DNA from: an uncultured Candidatus Melainabacteria bacterium
Lineage (GTDB): Bacteria > Cyanobacteriota > Vampirovibrionia > Gastranaerophilales > Gastranaerophilaceae
Assembly: GCA_934717895.1 (NCBI GenBank)
Contig: CAKUZO010000050.1
Span: 1-13,330, forward strand
Direction: 5' to 3'
Length of the DNA: 13,330 nucleotides
Shown here: positions 1 through 6,277 of the stretch, one piece after another
How the letters are laid out: each line of letters starts with the position of its first letter
Numbering within the stretch: position 1 is the first letter of the stretch
Position numbers and translations under genes: made by a program
The notes under the pieces: model-generated
What the model was told of the DNA's origin: nothing
The model's input: only the letters and a program-made list of their open reading frames with translations
Databases searched by the model: none

Positions 1-2
1 TT

Positions 3-203
3 AAAATTGCACAAGATTTTATGGCAGAGCATGGAATTCAGGCTAAAACGAGTTGTTTTGTTGGTGACAGACCTTTGACTGATGTCCTATGCGGTAAGAG
101 ATTGGGCTGTAAGACAATTTTAGTCGACTCCATTACGGCAGACATTGAAAAGCCTATTGTTCGTTTTGCGCGCAAACTCGAAAGATGTTGCATTAGAAAA
201 TAG
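3..203 (+). CDS. HAD-family phosphatase, YqeG-like (3' end only)
   Basis: The reading frame is open from the left edge of the window to a TAG at 201-203, so this is the C-terminal part of a gene that begins upstream. The visible residues include FVGDRPLTDVLCGKRLG followed by KTILVDSI. GDxxxTDV is the acidic motif IV that binds Mg2+ in HAD-superfamily phosphatases, and the spacing to a TILV strand matches the YqeG subgroup (HAD IIIA). The catalytic DxD motif lies outside the window. The end, rich in Arg and Lys, is typical of YqeG proteins, which are small cytosolic phosphatases of uncertain substrate. An ATG at 21 is internal and not a plausible start because the frame continues upstream. The HAD motif is clear; the subgroup is likely but inferred from a short piece. 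Confidence 0.75.
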   Translation, partial: KIAQDFMAEHGIQAKTSCFVGDRPLTDVLCGKRLGCKTILVDSITADIEKPIVRFARKLERCCIRK

Positions 204-245
204 TGAAGTTTTGTAAAGTTTGTAAAATTAATTGTCAATAATCAA

Positions 246-273
246 TTTTCACATGTTTTGTTATGAGTACAAT
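246..273 (+). promoter_or_regulatory. Putative promoter of the HEMGH membrane protein gene
   Basis: TTTTCA at 246-251 and TACAAT at 268-273 are separated by 16 bases. The start site would fall near 280, which places the GTG at 282 at the very 5' end and favours the ATG at 297. The -35 matches consensus at 4 of 6 positions and the -10 at 5 of 6. Unproven. Confidence 0.35.
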
Positions 274-296
274 TAGGTAGTGTGAAAGGCGCAGTT

Positions 297-1268
297 ATGA
301 CAATTATTACAACTAATGATGATAGAAGGTACCAAACAGCAGGTGTTGGAAATACAATTGGAGCAGTTGTTGCTGGTGGTGTTGCTAGTAGTGCAGTTTC
401 AAATAGTATTAATGCAGTTGTAAATACCCCTGCTATAAACGGTATGAAGCAAGCAAATAAAGGGCTACCTGTTGATGCTCTTCGAGCAGGTATAAAAGAT
501 GCTTTTTATAATGAAGCAAAATTAAATACTGCTGTTGGGGGGGGGGCAAAGCTTTTAGATTTGGTTGATCATCAAAAACTTCCTGATATAGGAGAAGTTT
601 TGATGAATGGTTTATCAGAGGCTGATTTAAAAAAATTACCTGAATCTAGTGCAAATCTAATAAGATCTATGAGGGCCAATCTTGCTTTGCCTAAGAGTTT
701 GAAAAATTCTAGGATTGGAGATGTCATGTCAGTCGGAATGGCTAGAATGTTAGAACAAGGTCGTAATGCAATTTTTCTCCCTAAAACAAATGAAGTAGCT
801 GTAAATATTGAAAAACTCGGAACAGCAGCATTTCACGAAATGGGACATGCTGTAAATTATAATTTTAGTAAATTCTGGAAGGGTATGCAAAAACTTAGAA
901 TACCTTGTGGTATTGCTGGTGGATTATTTGGAACAGTTGCGTTGCTTAAACGTAAAAAAGTAGAAGGAGAAGAACCGAAAGGATTTTTTGATAAAACTAC
1001 AACATTCATAAAAAATAATGTTGGCAAGTTGACTCTTGCAGCATTCGCTCCTATCGTTGCAGAAGAATTGATGGCAACATATAGAGGAAACAAAATGGCG
1101 AAAAAAGTCCTTTCTCCTGAATTGTTCCAAAAAGTTAAGGCGTCAAACCGTTTTGGTGCAATGACTTATATTGCAGCAGGAGTTGGTGCAGCACTTGCAG
1201 CGGTAGTCGGTTCAAAAGTCCGTGATGCTATTGCAAAACCAAAAGAAATTAAAGTAGTTAAAAGCTAA
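297..1268 (+). CDS. Putative zincin-like membrane protein (HEMGH), with in-frame ten-G tract
   Basis: I do not recognise the family. The ATG at 297 gives 323 residues. It is preferred over the GTG at 282 because AAAGG at 285-289 lies seven bases before it. The N-terminus is Gly/Ala/Val-rich (about residues 15-35) and could be membrane-associated. Residues 180-184 read HEMGH, the HExxH zinc and catalytic motif of metalloproteases, in the context AAFHEMGHAVNYN. Hydrophobic segments follow at about 204-217 and near the C-terminus (about 289-308). A second acidic motif, AEELMA with E256 and E257, could supply the third zinc ligand as in gluzincins; this is inference. A run of ten G (537-546) encodes Gly81-83 and the first base of the next codon. 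Loss of one G meets a TAG within four codons and gain of one meets a TGA within eight, so slippage would truncate the protein to about 85-90 residues. The stop lies six bases from the convergent exporter gene. Confidence 0.7.
   Translation: MTIITTNDDRRYQTAGVGNTIGAVVAGGVASSAVSNSINAVVNTPAINGMKQANKGLPVDALRAGIKDAFYNEAKLNTAVGGGAKLLDLVDHQKLPDIGEVLMNGLSEADLKKLPESSANLIRSMRANLALPKSLKNSRIGDVMSVGMARMLEQGRNAIFLPKTNEVAVNIEKLGTAAFHEMGHAVNYNFSKFWKGMQKLRIPCGIAGGLFGTVALLKRKKVEGEEPKGFFDKTTTFIKNNVGKLTLAAFAPIVAEELMATYRGNKMAKKVLSPELFQKVKASNRFGAMTYIAAGVGAALAAVVGSKVRDAIAKPKEIKVVKS
537..546 (+). repeat. Ten-G homopolymer, candidate phase-variation tract (in frame)
   Basis: Ten consecutive G lie inside the HEMGH protein gene, preceded by TGTT and followed by CAAAG. 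The tract is in frame as read. Homopolymeric G of this length is not expected by chance in AT-rich sequence and is the classic substrate for slipped-strand mispairing. It is also a classic assembly or sequencing error site. Confidence 0.7.
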
Positions 1269-1274
1269 TTAGTC

Positions 1275-2234
1275 TTACGCAAAGATTTGGATAAGCAAAC
1301 CTGAAACGATACTTATGCAAAGTAAAATTGAGATGATTTTCAATGTGTCTTTGTAGTTTTCGTTGTGACGGCAAAGGACGAGAATTCCTAAGCCTGCGTT
1401 TGACAAAAGTCCTGACATTACAGCTCCAAAACTTATTGAACCTTTGATTAATAACATAGTTAAAGCGATTGATACTGCACAGTTTGGAATTAACCCGACA
1501 AATGCAGTGATTACCGGTTCTAAGATTTTTACTTTGCCGAGTAACAAGTGTAATACTGAATGTTCAGCATAAACTGCTAAAACGAAGTTCAAAATCACTG
1601 TAATTAACAAAATGAATATGAATATATTGAATGTGTGTTTTAGCGGGTGGTAAATAAGTTCTCGTTTGCGTCTGTGAGAAACACTATGATGACAACAGCC
1701 TTCATCAGCGTGCAAATCATCGTCAGAATCTGCTTCTTCAACTATCGGAATATATTTTTTGTCTTTCAAAATAAAATCAATCAAATATCCGGCAAGAATT
1801 CCGATAAAAAGTTTAAGTCCGACAACGGGCACGACAAGGTGCGTGTGTGTTGGATTTGCAAGTAAAATCGGTATCGCCTCATCTGATGTTGCAAGATAAA
1901 TCCCGATTAAAGTTCCTTTTGTGATAAATCTTCTGATATATAAAGTACTTGCGATTACCGAAAATCCGCATTGAGGAATAATTGCGGCTAAACTTCCGAT
2001 TAGCGGAGCTGACTTTTCTGATTTTTTCATAAAAGAATTGATTTTTTCAGAATAGAAAAACTCGATTAATTCAATTATAAAAAACACGATAAATAAAAGC
2101 GGCAAAATATGAAAGCTGTCTAAAATTGCGTCACATAGCCAATCCGGCATTCCAAAATTTTCGATAATTCCGTCAAAGCCGGCAAACATTCCTTCGTTTA
2201 TCTCGTTAATCCTGTTCAAAATACTTATCAGCAT
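1275..2234 (-). CDS. ArsP_2-type heavy-metal / putative manganese exporter
   Basis: A 319-residue polytopic inner-membrane protein with about ten hydrophobic segments. It contains two internally related blocks, at about residues 80-120 (SLAAIIPQCGFSVIAS) and 243-283 (FVGLIPNCAVSIALT). The repeated IP-Q/N-C core, with GxxxG-like glycines after it, matches my recollection of the putative 10-TM heavy-metal exporter family (Pfam ArsP_2, often annotated as putative manganese transporter). Between the halves lies a hydrophilic loop at about residues 166-192 rich in Asp, His and Cys (DSDDDLHADEGCCHH), a plausible metal-sensing or delivery site. It starts 34 bases after the stop of the TolC-family gene on the same strand, so the two are probably one transcript. 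The ribosome binding site before the ATG is weak. The metal cannot be read from sequence; manganese, arsenic and other heavy metals are all possible. Confidence 0.75.
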   Translation of the reverse strand: MLISILNRINEINEGMFAGFDGIIENFGMPDWLCDAILDSFHILPLLFIVFFIIELIEFFYSEKINSFMKKSEKSAPLIGSLAAIIPQCGFSVIASTLYIRRFITKGTLIGIYLATSDEAIPILLANPTHTHLVVPVVGLKLFIGILAGYLIDFILKDKKYIPIVEEADSDDDLHADEGCCHHSVSHRRKRELIYHPLKHTFNIFIFILLITVILNFVLAVYAEHSVLHLLLGKVKILEPVITAFVGLIPNCAVSIALTMLLIKGSISFGAVMSGLLSNAGLGILVLCRHNENYKDTLKIISILLCISIVSGLLIQIFA

Positions 2235-2268
2235 AATTTCATTTTATTACAAACAAAAAGTCCTACAA

Positions 2269-3762
2269 TTACAAATTTTGTTTGCCCTTTCGAATTTTCT
2301 TTTCCTCGTGCTCGTCGCAACCAAGAACTTTGTTCAAGTGCTCAATTAATTCCGCTGAATGGTAACGCATTGCGTGCTCTGATTTGTGGTGAATATCGAC
2401 GATGTGATAGTGCATTGCCATTTCAACCTGAATTAGTGCGATATTGTAGTCGTAAAGACTGTTTACATAAGCAGTTAAGGCAGATGTGTAATCTCGTCTT
2501 GCATTCAGCATAGCAAGGTAATTTACTTCACCTGCAACATATTTTTTCTCCACAACATCAAAGTTTTCCAGAGATTGCAAAACTTCTGTTTTGGCGATTG
2601 GAATATCTTTTTCGGCTTTTTCAACGTTGTTGAAAGCTCGTTTTACTTCAAAATACAAATCTTTTTTGAACAGTGAAATTTCATTATCAGCAAGATTTAC
2701 TTGTGCATCAGCCCCTTTTATACTGTGTTTTAATTCCATAAGATTGACGGAAGAATTAAGGTTTACGCCAACGTGAAATCCGTTGTCTGTTGTTTGATTT
2801 GTGTTATAAAAATTGTAACCCGCATTCGCTGTCAAATCAGGGAAATATGCACGTTTTATGTATAAAAGAGATTGCTCCATTGCGTGTTTTGTGGCGATTA
2901 GGACATTCAAATCCGGACTGTTGTCGTAAGCGATTTCGACAGCTTCATTCATTGGAAAACTGAATGTTTGAGGGGTGAATTCTTTTATATTGTTTGTAGA
3001 TTTGTTTTTGTAGACAAAATTGTTGTCAAATGCAAATGTCGGAGTTGGTTTTATTGTGTAATCAGGTTGCCCTTCAATAAACATTGCATTGTCAAGATTG
3101 AGTTTTGCGTTGTTGTAATCGTTTTGGGCGTCTATAAGTTGGATTTTTGCTTCGCTCAAATGAACTTTTGCCGTTGTTATGTCAGGGTTTTTCTTGGCAA
3201 GTTTAACTATGTTTTCGTTGATTGCGACATTGTTTTGTGCAATTTGTAGCATCGATTTTGCTCTTAAAAGAGCGTAATACTTCGCTTTTACGTCAAAAAG
3301 AGTCGAGCACAAGCTGTCCATAAATTCGTATTCTGCTCCGATTTTGTAGAATTCTTCCATTTTTATATAGGCGGTAGTTTTTCCAAAATTCCAAACTAAT
3401 TTGTTAACAGTGACGCCGACAGTCGGGAGTTCTCGGTAGTGTGAATTGTAATAAATGTTGTCGGAATTGTTTTCGTTATAAAAACCTGCACCGGCATTGA
3501 TTACAGGGAAGTATTGAGAACGAGCAATTCCTAAATTACTTTTTGCAACATCAAGATTGTATTTTTGTTTTCTGATCCGAGGGCTGTTTTTGAATGCGGA
3601 GGCAACGCAATCAAATACGGAAACTTCAATCCCGCTTTTTATTTCTACGGGGTTGTTGAAAAGTTCATCTTCATCATCTTCTATTGCCAGTGTATTTGTG
3701 TTTCCTGCAAGCAAAAAAATAACTAACAAAGCCAGCAGGCAAAATATTTTCTTAGTCTTCAT
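2269..3762 (-). CDS. TolC-family outer-membrane efflux protein with His-rich C-terminus
   Basis: A 497-residue protein beginning with a signal peptide (Lys-rich n-region, hydrophobic core, likely cleavage after Ala26 in NTLA). Two related halves follow, as in TolC/OEP proteins: one from about residue 50 (VASAFKNSPRIRKQKYNLDVAK, IARSQYFPVINAGAGF) and one from about 290 (AVEIAYDNSPDLNVLIATKHAM, IKRAYFPDLTANAGYNF). Each has the NSP start, long coiled helices and the YFP turn before a beta strand. The end is unusual: eight His (451, 453, 458, 459, 463, 468, 475, 485) plus Cys482 and several Asp and Glu, suggesting metal binding in the periplasm. The exporter gene follows directly, supporting metal efflux. 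A periplasmic adaptor, normal in tripartite pumps, is not encoded next to it. The ATG is only six bases from a TATAAT box and has no ribosome binding site, so the message may be leaderless. Confidence 0.88.
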   Translation of the reverse strand: MKTKKIFCLLALLVIFLLAGNTNTLAIEDDEDELFNNPVEIKSGIEVSVFDCVASAFKNSPRIRKQKYNLDVAKSNLGIARSQYFPVINAGAGFYNENNSDNIYYNSHYRELPTVGVTVNKLVWNFGKTTAYIKMEEFYKIGAEYEFMDSLCSTLFDVKAKYYALLRAKSMLQIAQNNVAINENIVKLAKKNPDITTAKVHLSEAKIQLIDAQNDYNNAKLNLDNAMFIEGQPDYTIKPTPTFAFDNNFVYKNKSTNNIKEFTPQTFSFPMNEAVEIAYDNSPDLNVLIATKHAMEQSLLYIKRAYFPDLTANAGYNFYNTNQTTDNGFHVGVNLNSSVNLMELKHSIKGADAQVNLADNEISLFKKDLYFEVKRAFNNVEKAEKDIPIAKTEVLQSLENFDVVEKKYVAGEVNYLAMLNARRDYTSALTAYVNSLYDYNIALIQVEMAMHYHIVDIHHKSEHAMRYHSAELIEHLNKVLGCDEHEEKKIRKGKQNL

Positions 3763-3768
3763 AATTTA

Positions 3769-3790
3769 ATTATACTACACTTGTCAAGTG
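3769..3790 (-). promoter_or_regulatory. Putative promoter and palindromic operator of the metal-efflux operon
   Basis: On the minus strand a perfect TATAAT (3774-3769) lies six bases before the ATG of the TolC-family gene. Just upstream is a perfect 13-bp palindrome with arms CACTTG and CAAGTG around one central base (3778-3790), placed between the -10 box and the expected -35 position. No good -35 is visible at 17 bases; the best six bases there read TATTAA. A spacer-located palindrome is the usual position for a metal- or drug-responsive regulator. The regulator itself is not in the window. Confidence 0.45.
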
Positions 3791-3972
3791 GTTAATATTA
3801 TTTGTTTATTATTGATTTTGTGAAAATTTTTATTTAATATATTAATTAATAATGTAATAATAAAAAATGATGCTGATTACTTAAAGAAAATTATTAGCAA
3901 AAATTTTTATGTTAGAGTTTTAATATAGTAGTTTTTATTTGATAAATTTTAGTTTTGTAAGGAATGGTAATA

Positions 3973-4404
3973 ATGAAAGTAAATTCAATTAGTTCTAATT
4001 TTAATAGTAATAAAAATAACTTAACACCCAAAAAGGCTCCCAATTTTACAGGAACTATTGTTATGAAAGGTGTCTGGCCTCTTGGAACAGAAGGTAGGTT
4101 TTTGGCTCATAGTTCAGTTAGAAAGGCAGTTAAAAAGTATTCAATAATTGCAGAAATGTTTGAAAAAGAACGTGAAGAGTATAAACTTGCCGGTAATATG
4201 CGCAAGTATGCTGTAAGTCATGTACCTGTTTACAGGTTGAAGGTTTCTGTGAAAAAAGACAACCCCACTTTTTGGGATAAAATAAAGTATGTTTTAGGTT
4301 TACAACCAAAAACTCACATGTCTAAATATTATCACTCAGCTATGAAAACTGGTGTGTACCTTGATCAAAGATTAGGAGCAGTGTTTTATCGTTTAACCAA
4401 ATAA
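3973..4404 (+). CDS. Small hypothetical protein with N-terminal PNFTG signature
   Basis: Function unknown. The ATG at 3973 is chosen over one at 3964 because AAGGA (3959-3963) lies nine bases before it and overlaps the other. The product is 143 residues. It starts with a low-complexity Ser/Asn/Lys stretch (MKVNSISSNFNSNKNN) ending in KKAPNFTG, then a compact basic domain with several aromatic residues (KKYSIIAEMFEKEREEYKL, then FWDKIKYVLGL). There is no signal peptide or transmembrane segment. From memory, an Asn-rich leader ending in a P-x-F-x-G box recurs in many otherwise unrelated Gastranaerophilales proteins; I could not verify that here. The gene stands alone, convergent with aroQ, with only one base between the two stop codons. 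The AT-rich 200 bases before it contain a possible -10 box, TATAGT at 3924-3929, but no clear -35. Confidence 0.65.
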   Translation: MKVNSISSNFNSNKNNLTPKKAPNFTGTIVMKGVWPLGTEGRFLAHSSVRKAVKKYSIIAEMFEKEREEYKLAGNMRKYAVSHVPVYRLKVSVKKDNPTFWDKIKYVLGLQPKTHMSKYYHSAMKTGVYLDQRLGAVFYRLTK

Positions 4405-4405
4405 A

Positions 4406-4852
4406 TTATTCATTTGTAGTCGATTTAATGCTGTTAACAATTGCGTTTAATCCAAGTTTGTAGCTGTTTACACTGAACCCTGAAATTTGCCCGATACAAA
4501 CTGGGGCAAGATATGAGTGATGCCTAAATTCTTCTCGTTTGTAAATATTTGTCATATGGACTTCAACTGTCGGAAGATTAACAGCTGAAATAGCATCTCT
4601 AATAGCTACACTTGTGTGGGTGTAAGCTCCTGCGTTTATTACTATCCCATCAAAGTTGTCTTTTGCGGAATGAATTTTTTCAACAATTTCTCCCTCAAAG
4701 TTGCTTTGGAATGTTTCTATATCAACCCCAAGTTTGAATGAATATGTATATAAATCTTTTTCCAAATCTTTTAATGTCATGCTTCCATATTTTTCAGTTT
4801 CCCGAAATCCAAGCATATTCATATTTACGCCGTTTATAACAAGAATTTTCAT
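4406..4852 (-). CDS. aroQ: 3-dehydroquinate dehydratase, type II
   Basis: Converts 3-dehydroquinate to 3-dehydroshikimate in the shikimate pathway. It is cytosolic and dodecameric in known members. The 148-residue length is normal for the family. Visible motifs are [17 protein letters not shown] (flexible active-site lid with Arg17 and catalytic Tyr22), [10 protein letters not shown] (Asn73 substrate binding) and [17 protein letters not shown] (catalytic His99 and Arg110). Two departures from the common pattern are VNMNML in place of PNLNLL and Phe52 in the usual QSN-H-EG position. The ATG has a GAGG ribosome binding site six bases upstream. It is monocistronic here and convergent with the small PNFTG gene. 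No other shikimate genes are in the window. Confidence 0.95.
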   Translation of the reverse strand: MKILVINGVNMNMLGFRETEKYGSMTLKDLEKDLYTYSFKLGVDIETFQSNFEGEIVEKIHSAKDNFDGIVINAGAYTHTSVAIRDAISAVNLPTVEVHMTNIYKREEFRHHSYLAPVCIGQISGFSVNSYKLGLNAIVNSIKSTTNE

Positions 4853-4870
4853 GTATTTACCTCAATCACC

Positions 4871-4899
4871 ATTATAACATAAAATCAAGGAAATATGAA
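4871..4899 (-). promoter_or_regulatory. Putative promoter of aroQ
   Basis: On the minus strand TTCATA (4899-4894) and TATAAT (4876-4871) are separated by 17 bases. The start site would fall near 4864, giving a leader of about 12 bases that includes the GAGG ribosome binding site. Confidence 0.5.
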
Positions 4900-4961
4900 C
4901 TTTTGTAAAAATTTTGACAACATGTGTGACGAATTTTTCATGCTTGAATTATCATGCATGT

Positions 4962-5028
4962 ACAACTATCCCCAAATCTCCTCCCAAGATTATTGTTCAA
5001 AGTCACGCAAGATGTGTGACTTTTTTTT
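4962..5028 (+). ncRNA. Candidate small RNA with C-rich single-stranded region
   Basis: This intergenic stretch has a good intrinsic terminator on the plus strand but no upstream plus-strand gene to end: the nearest neighbour, aroQ, is transcribed the other way. A possible promoter, GTGACG at 4926-4931 and TATCAT at 4950-4955 with an 18-base spacer, would start a transcript near 4962. The 67-base RNA would have an unpaired 5' half containing CUAUCCCC and UCUCCUCCC, the second being complementary to Shine-Dalgarno sequences, and then the terminator hairpin. That layout resembles C-rich regulatory RNAs such as RsaE/RoxS, or Yfr1 of cyanobacteria, by analogy only. No homology is claimed. Confidence 0.4.
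5000..5028 (+). terminator. Intrinsic terminator
   Basis: AAGTCAC (5000-5006) pairs with GTGACTT (5016-5022) around a nine-base loop. The last two T of the stem run into six more T (5023-5028). Confidence 0.75.
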
Positions 5029-5037
5029 ATGTATTTC

Positions 5038-5065
5038 TTGACTTATGTGTATAAATCACTACAAT
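5038..5065 (+). promoter_or_regulatory. Putative promoter of the Sm-like small gene
   Basis: TTGACT at 5038-5043 and TACAAT at 5060-5065 are separated by 16 bases. Both match consensus at 5 of 6 positions. A start site near 5072 leaves a leader of about 25 bases with AGGGA at 5086-5090, seven bases before the ATG. Confidence 0.6.
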
Positions 5066-5097
5066 ATATAATGTAAGACATTTTTAGGGAAGTTTAA

Positions 5098-5355
5098 ATG
5101 AGATTAGTGGAAAAGCTAAAAGAGTATGAAAATCAATACATGTTTATCAAATGGGCAACCGGCGGTGAATACGGGAAATTAATTTATTCCGGTGATGATT
5201 TTATTGAGTTTAATGTTATAGATGTTGATACTATGGAGTATTCAGAAACTGTGCTAATTCAAGCTCCTTTGGTGTTGGAAGTCGCTATTGGCGGAGCAGA
5301 TGTTCAGAGAATTGTTGCAGAAGTTTCTTCTAAAATATCAATAGACGAAGGTTAA
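5098..5355 (+). CDS. Small hypothetical protein, possible Sm-like beta-barrel
   Basis: An 85-residue acidic protein with a strong ribosome binding site (AGGGA) and a good promoter, so it is very likely real. I do not recognise a named family. The pattern is a short N-terminal helix (VEKLKEYEN), alternating hydrophobic strands with a Gly turn (MFIKWATGGEYGKLIYSGDD), an acidic strand (FIEFNVIDVD), then ETVLIQAPLVLEVAI. This resembles the Sm/LSm layout: an N-terminal helix, a bent strand after GxxxxGxL, D-D-hydrophobic, and a final strand pair. If correct it could be an RNA-binding ring protein or another small barrel. This is fold-level inference from pattern alone, and the signature residues of Hfq are not present. 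It has no signal peptide and no operon partner, and is convergent with the next gene. Confidence 0.75.
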   Translation: MRLVEKLKEYENQYMFIKWATGGEYGKLIYSGDDFIEFNVIDVDTMEYSETVLIQAPLVLEVAIGGADVQRIVAEVSSKISIDEG

Positions 5356-5400
5356 GCTGTTCTAAGCTTAATGTATTGCCCTTTGCAAGACTTTAAATTG

Positions 5401-6069
5401 CTAAATATTAAAACTTTTTCGGGCTCCTTCTTCGTGGTAGAAACCGCCACCACAGATTGTTTCAACAACTTTTAATACGAATTCCCTTGGTGCGTCTACC
5501 TGGTTTAAATAAAACTCTCTATTTGGCAAGTGACGAATTTTCATTATTGAATTTTGTGTTGATTCAGGTGGAATAAATAATGATGCAACTTCATTATCAA
5601 GAAGTTTAACCATTTCTTCGTCGTGGTCTGTAACCCCTTTCATAAGCTCGTTATAGTTGCCTTTAATAGCCATAATTCTGCTTGAAAGCAAATGTTGACC
5701 GCCTTCACGATAAAGAGCTTGCGGTTGATAATTACAGCGAGTTGTAAAGCTCATTTTGTGCCATAAAATATTGACGATAACAACAGATTTTTGCGGATCT
5801 GTATCAACGTAAATGTTTTGAGTTGTGATGTTTCTGGAAGAAAAAGCCTCTTTCAACGTATCTACAACGATTTGAAGGTTGTCTATCATTCTTGAAAAAA
5901 TCTCATTTGTGTTGATATTTGCGTGTTGATAGTCCAAAAATTGTTTGTACATGTGCGTTGAAACAAGCCCTATTCTTTCTTGAATTAGAGCTGATTTTCT
6001 TGCTGATGTTTCAGAATTATCAAAGCTTTCAAAGTTATTTAGCAATATTTTTCGTCCTCTTATCCACAT
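5401..6069 (-). CDS. Hypothetical protein of unknown function
   Basis: An open frame of 222 residues from the ATG at 6069. I do not recognise it. It appears soluble and mixed helix/strand, with a helical N-terminal half (ALIQERIGLVSTHMYKQFLDY) and a strand-rich middle (NIYVDTDPQKSVVIVNILWHKMSF). The C-terminus is glycine-rich (ETICGGGFYHEEGARKSFNI). It has no signal peptide or transmembrane segment. The start is uncertain: the ATG has no ribosome binding site, while AGAGGA inside the frame lies nine bases before a TTG at 6045-6043 that would give 214 residues. A TATAAT on the minus strand at 6103-6098 could serve as the -10 box, but no convincing -35 is seen at the right distance. It is monocistronic, separated from bioC upstream by about 200 bases. 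Confidence 0.65.
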   Translation of the reverse strand: MWIRGRKILLNNFESFDNSETSARKSALIQERIGLVSTHMYKQFLDYQHANINTNEIFSRMIDNLQIVVDTLKEAFSSRNITTQNIYVDTDPQKSVVIVNILWHKMSFTTRCNYQPQALYREGGQHLLSSRIMAIKGNYNELMKGVTDHDEEMVKLLDNEVASLFIPPESTQNSIMKIRHLPNREFYLNQVDAPREFVLKVVETICGGGFYHEEGARKSFNI

Positions 6070-6202
6070 GTAATAATAAACATGAAATTATGTAAAGATT
6101 ATATGTTTTTTTTTTACAAAGTTGAATACGTAATTGGGTTTATTTATTTTTTAGTAAATTTTAATTCGGGGTTGAAATAGTAAGTTCAACTATTATATTA
6201 TG

Positions 6203-6267
6203 TCCTGCGCGGCCAGCGGGAACTTTTTATGGAAAAAGTTTATGTAGGTCGGCATTGCTATGCCGAC
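6203..6267. repeat. GC-rich hairpin cluster (REP-like intergenic element)
   Basis: Three inverted repeats stand in a row in otherwise AT-rich intergenic DNA. CCTGC and GCGGG (about 6204-6220) enclose GCGGCCA. AACTTTTT and AAAAAGTT (6221-6240) are a perfect 8-bp pair around ATGG. GTCGGCAT and ATGCCGAC (6248-6267) are a perfect 8-bp pair around TGCT. The composition differs from the surroundings, suggesting a dispersed palindromic element. Confidence 0.45.
6248..6267 (-). terminator. Hairpin after bioC, possible terminator of the bio cluster
   Basis: A perfect 8-bp stem with a four-base loop lies ten bases after the bioC stop. No adjacent T run is present on the minus strand, so it may instead stabilise the 3' end or belong to a dispersed repeat. 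Confidence 0.35.
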
Positions 6268-6277
6268 AATATGATGT

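Noticed and set aside
282..296. GTG at 282 as start of the HEMGH protein
   Set aside because: It lies at the predicted transcription start without a ribosome binding site, while the ATG at 297 has AAAGG seven bases upstream.
1269..1274. Shared terminator between the HEMGH gene and the exporter gene
   Set aside because: Only six bases separate the stops and no stem-loop with a T run is visible there.
6060..6083. Seven-codon minus-strand frame upstream of the unknown gene as a leader peptide
   Set aside because: It has no ribosome binding site and no codon pattern suggesting attenuation.
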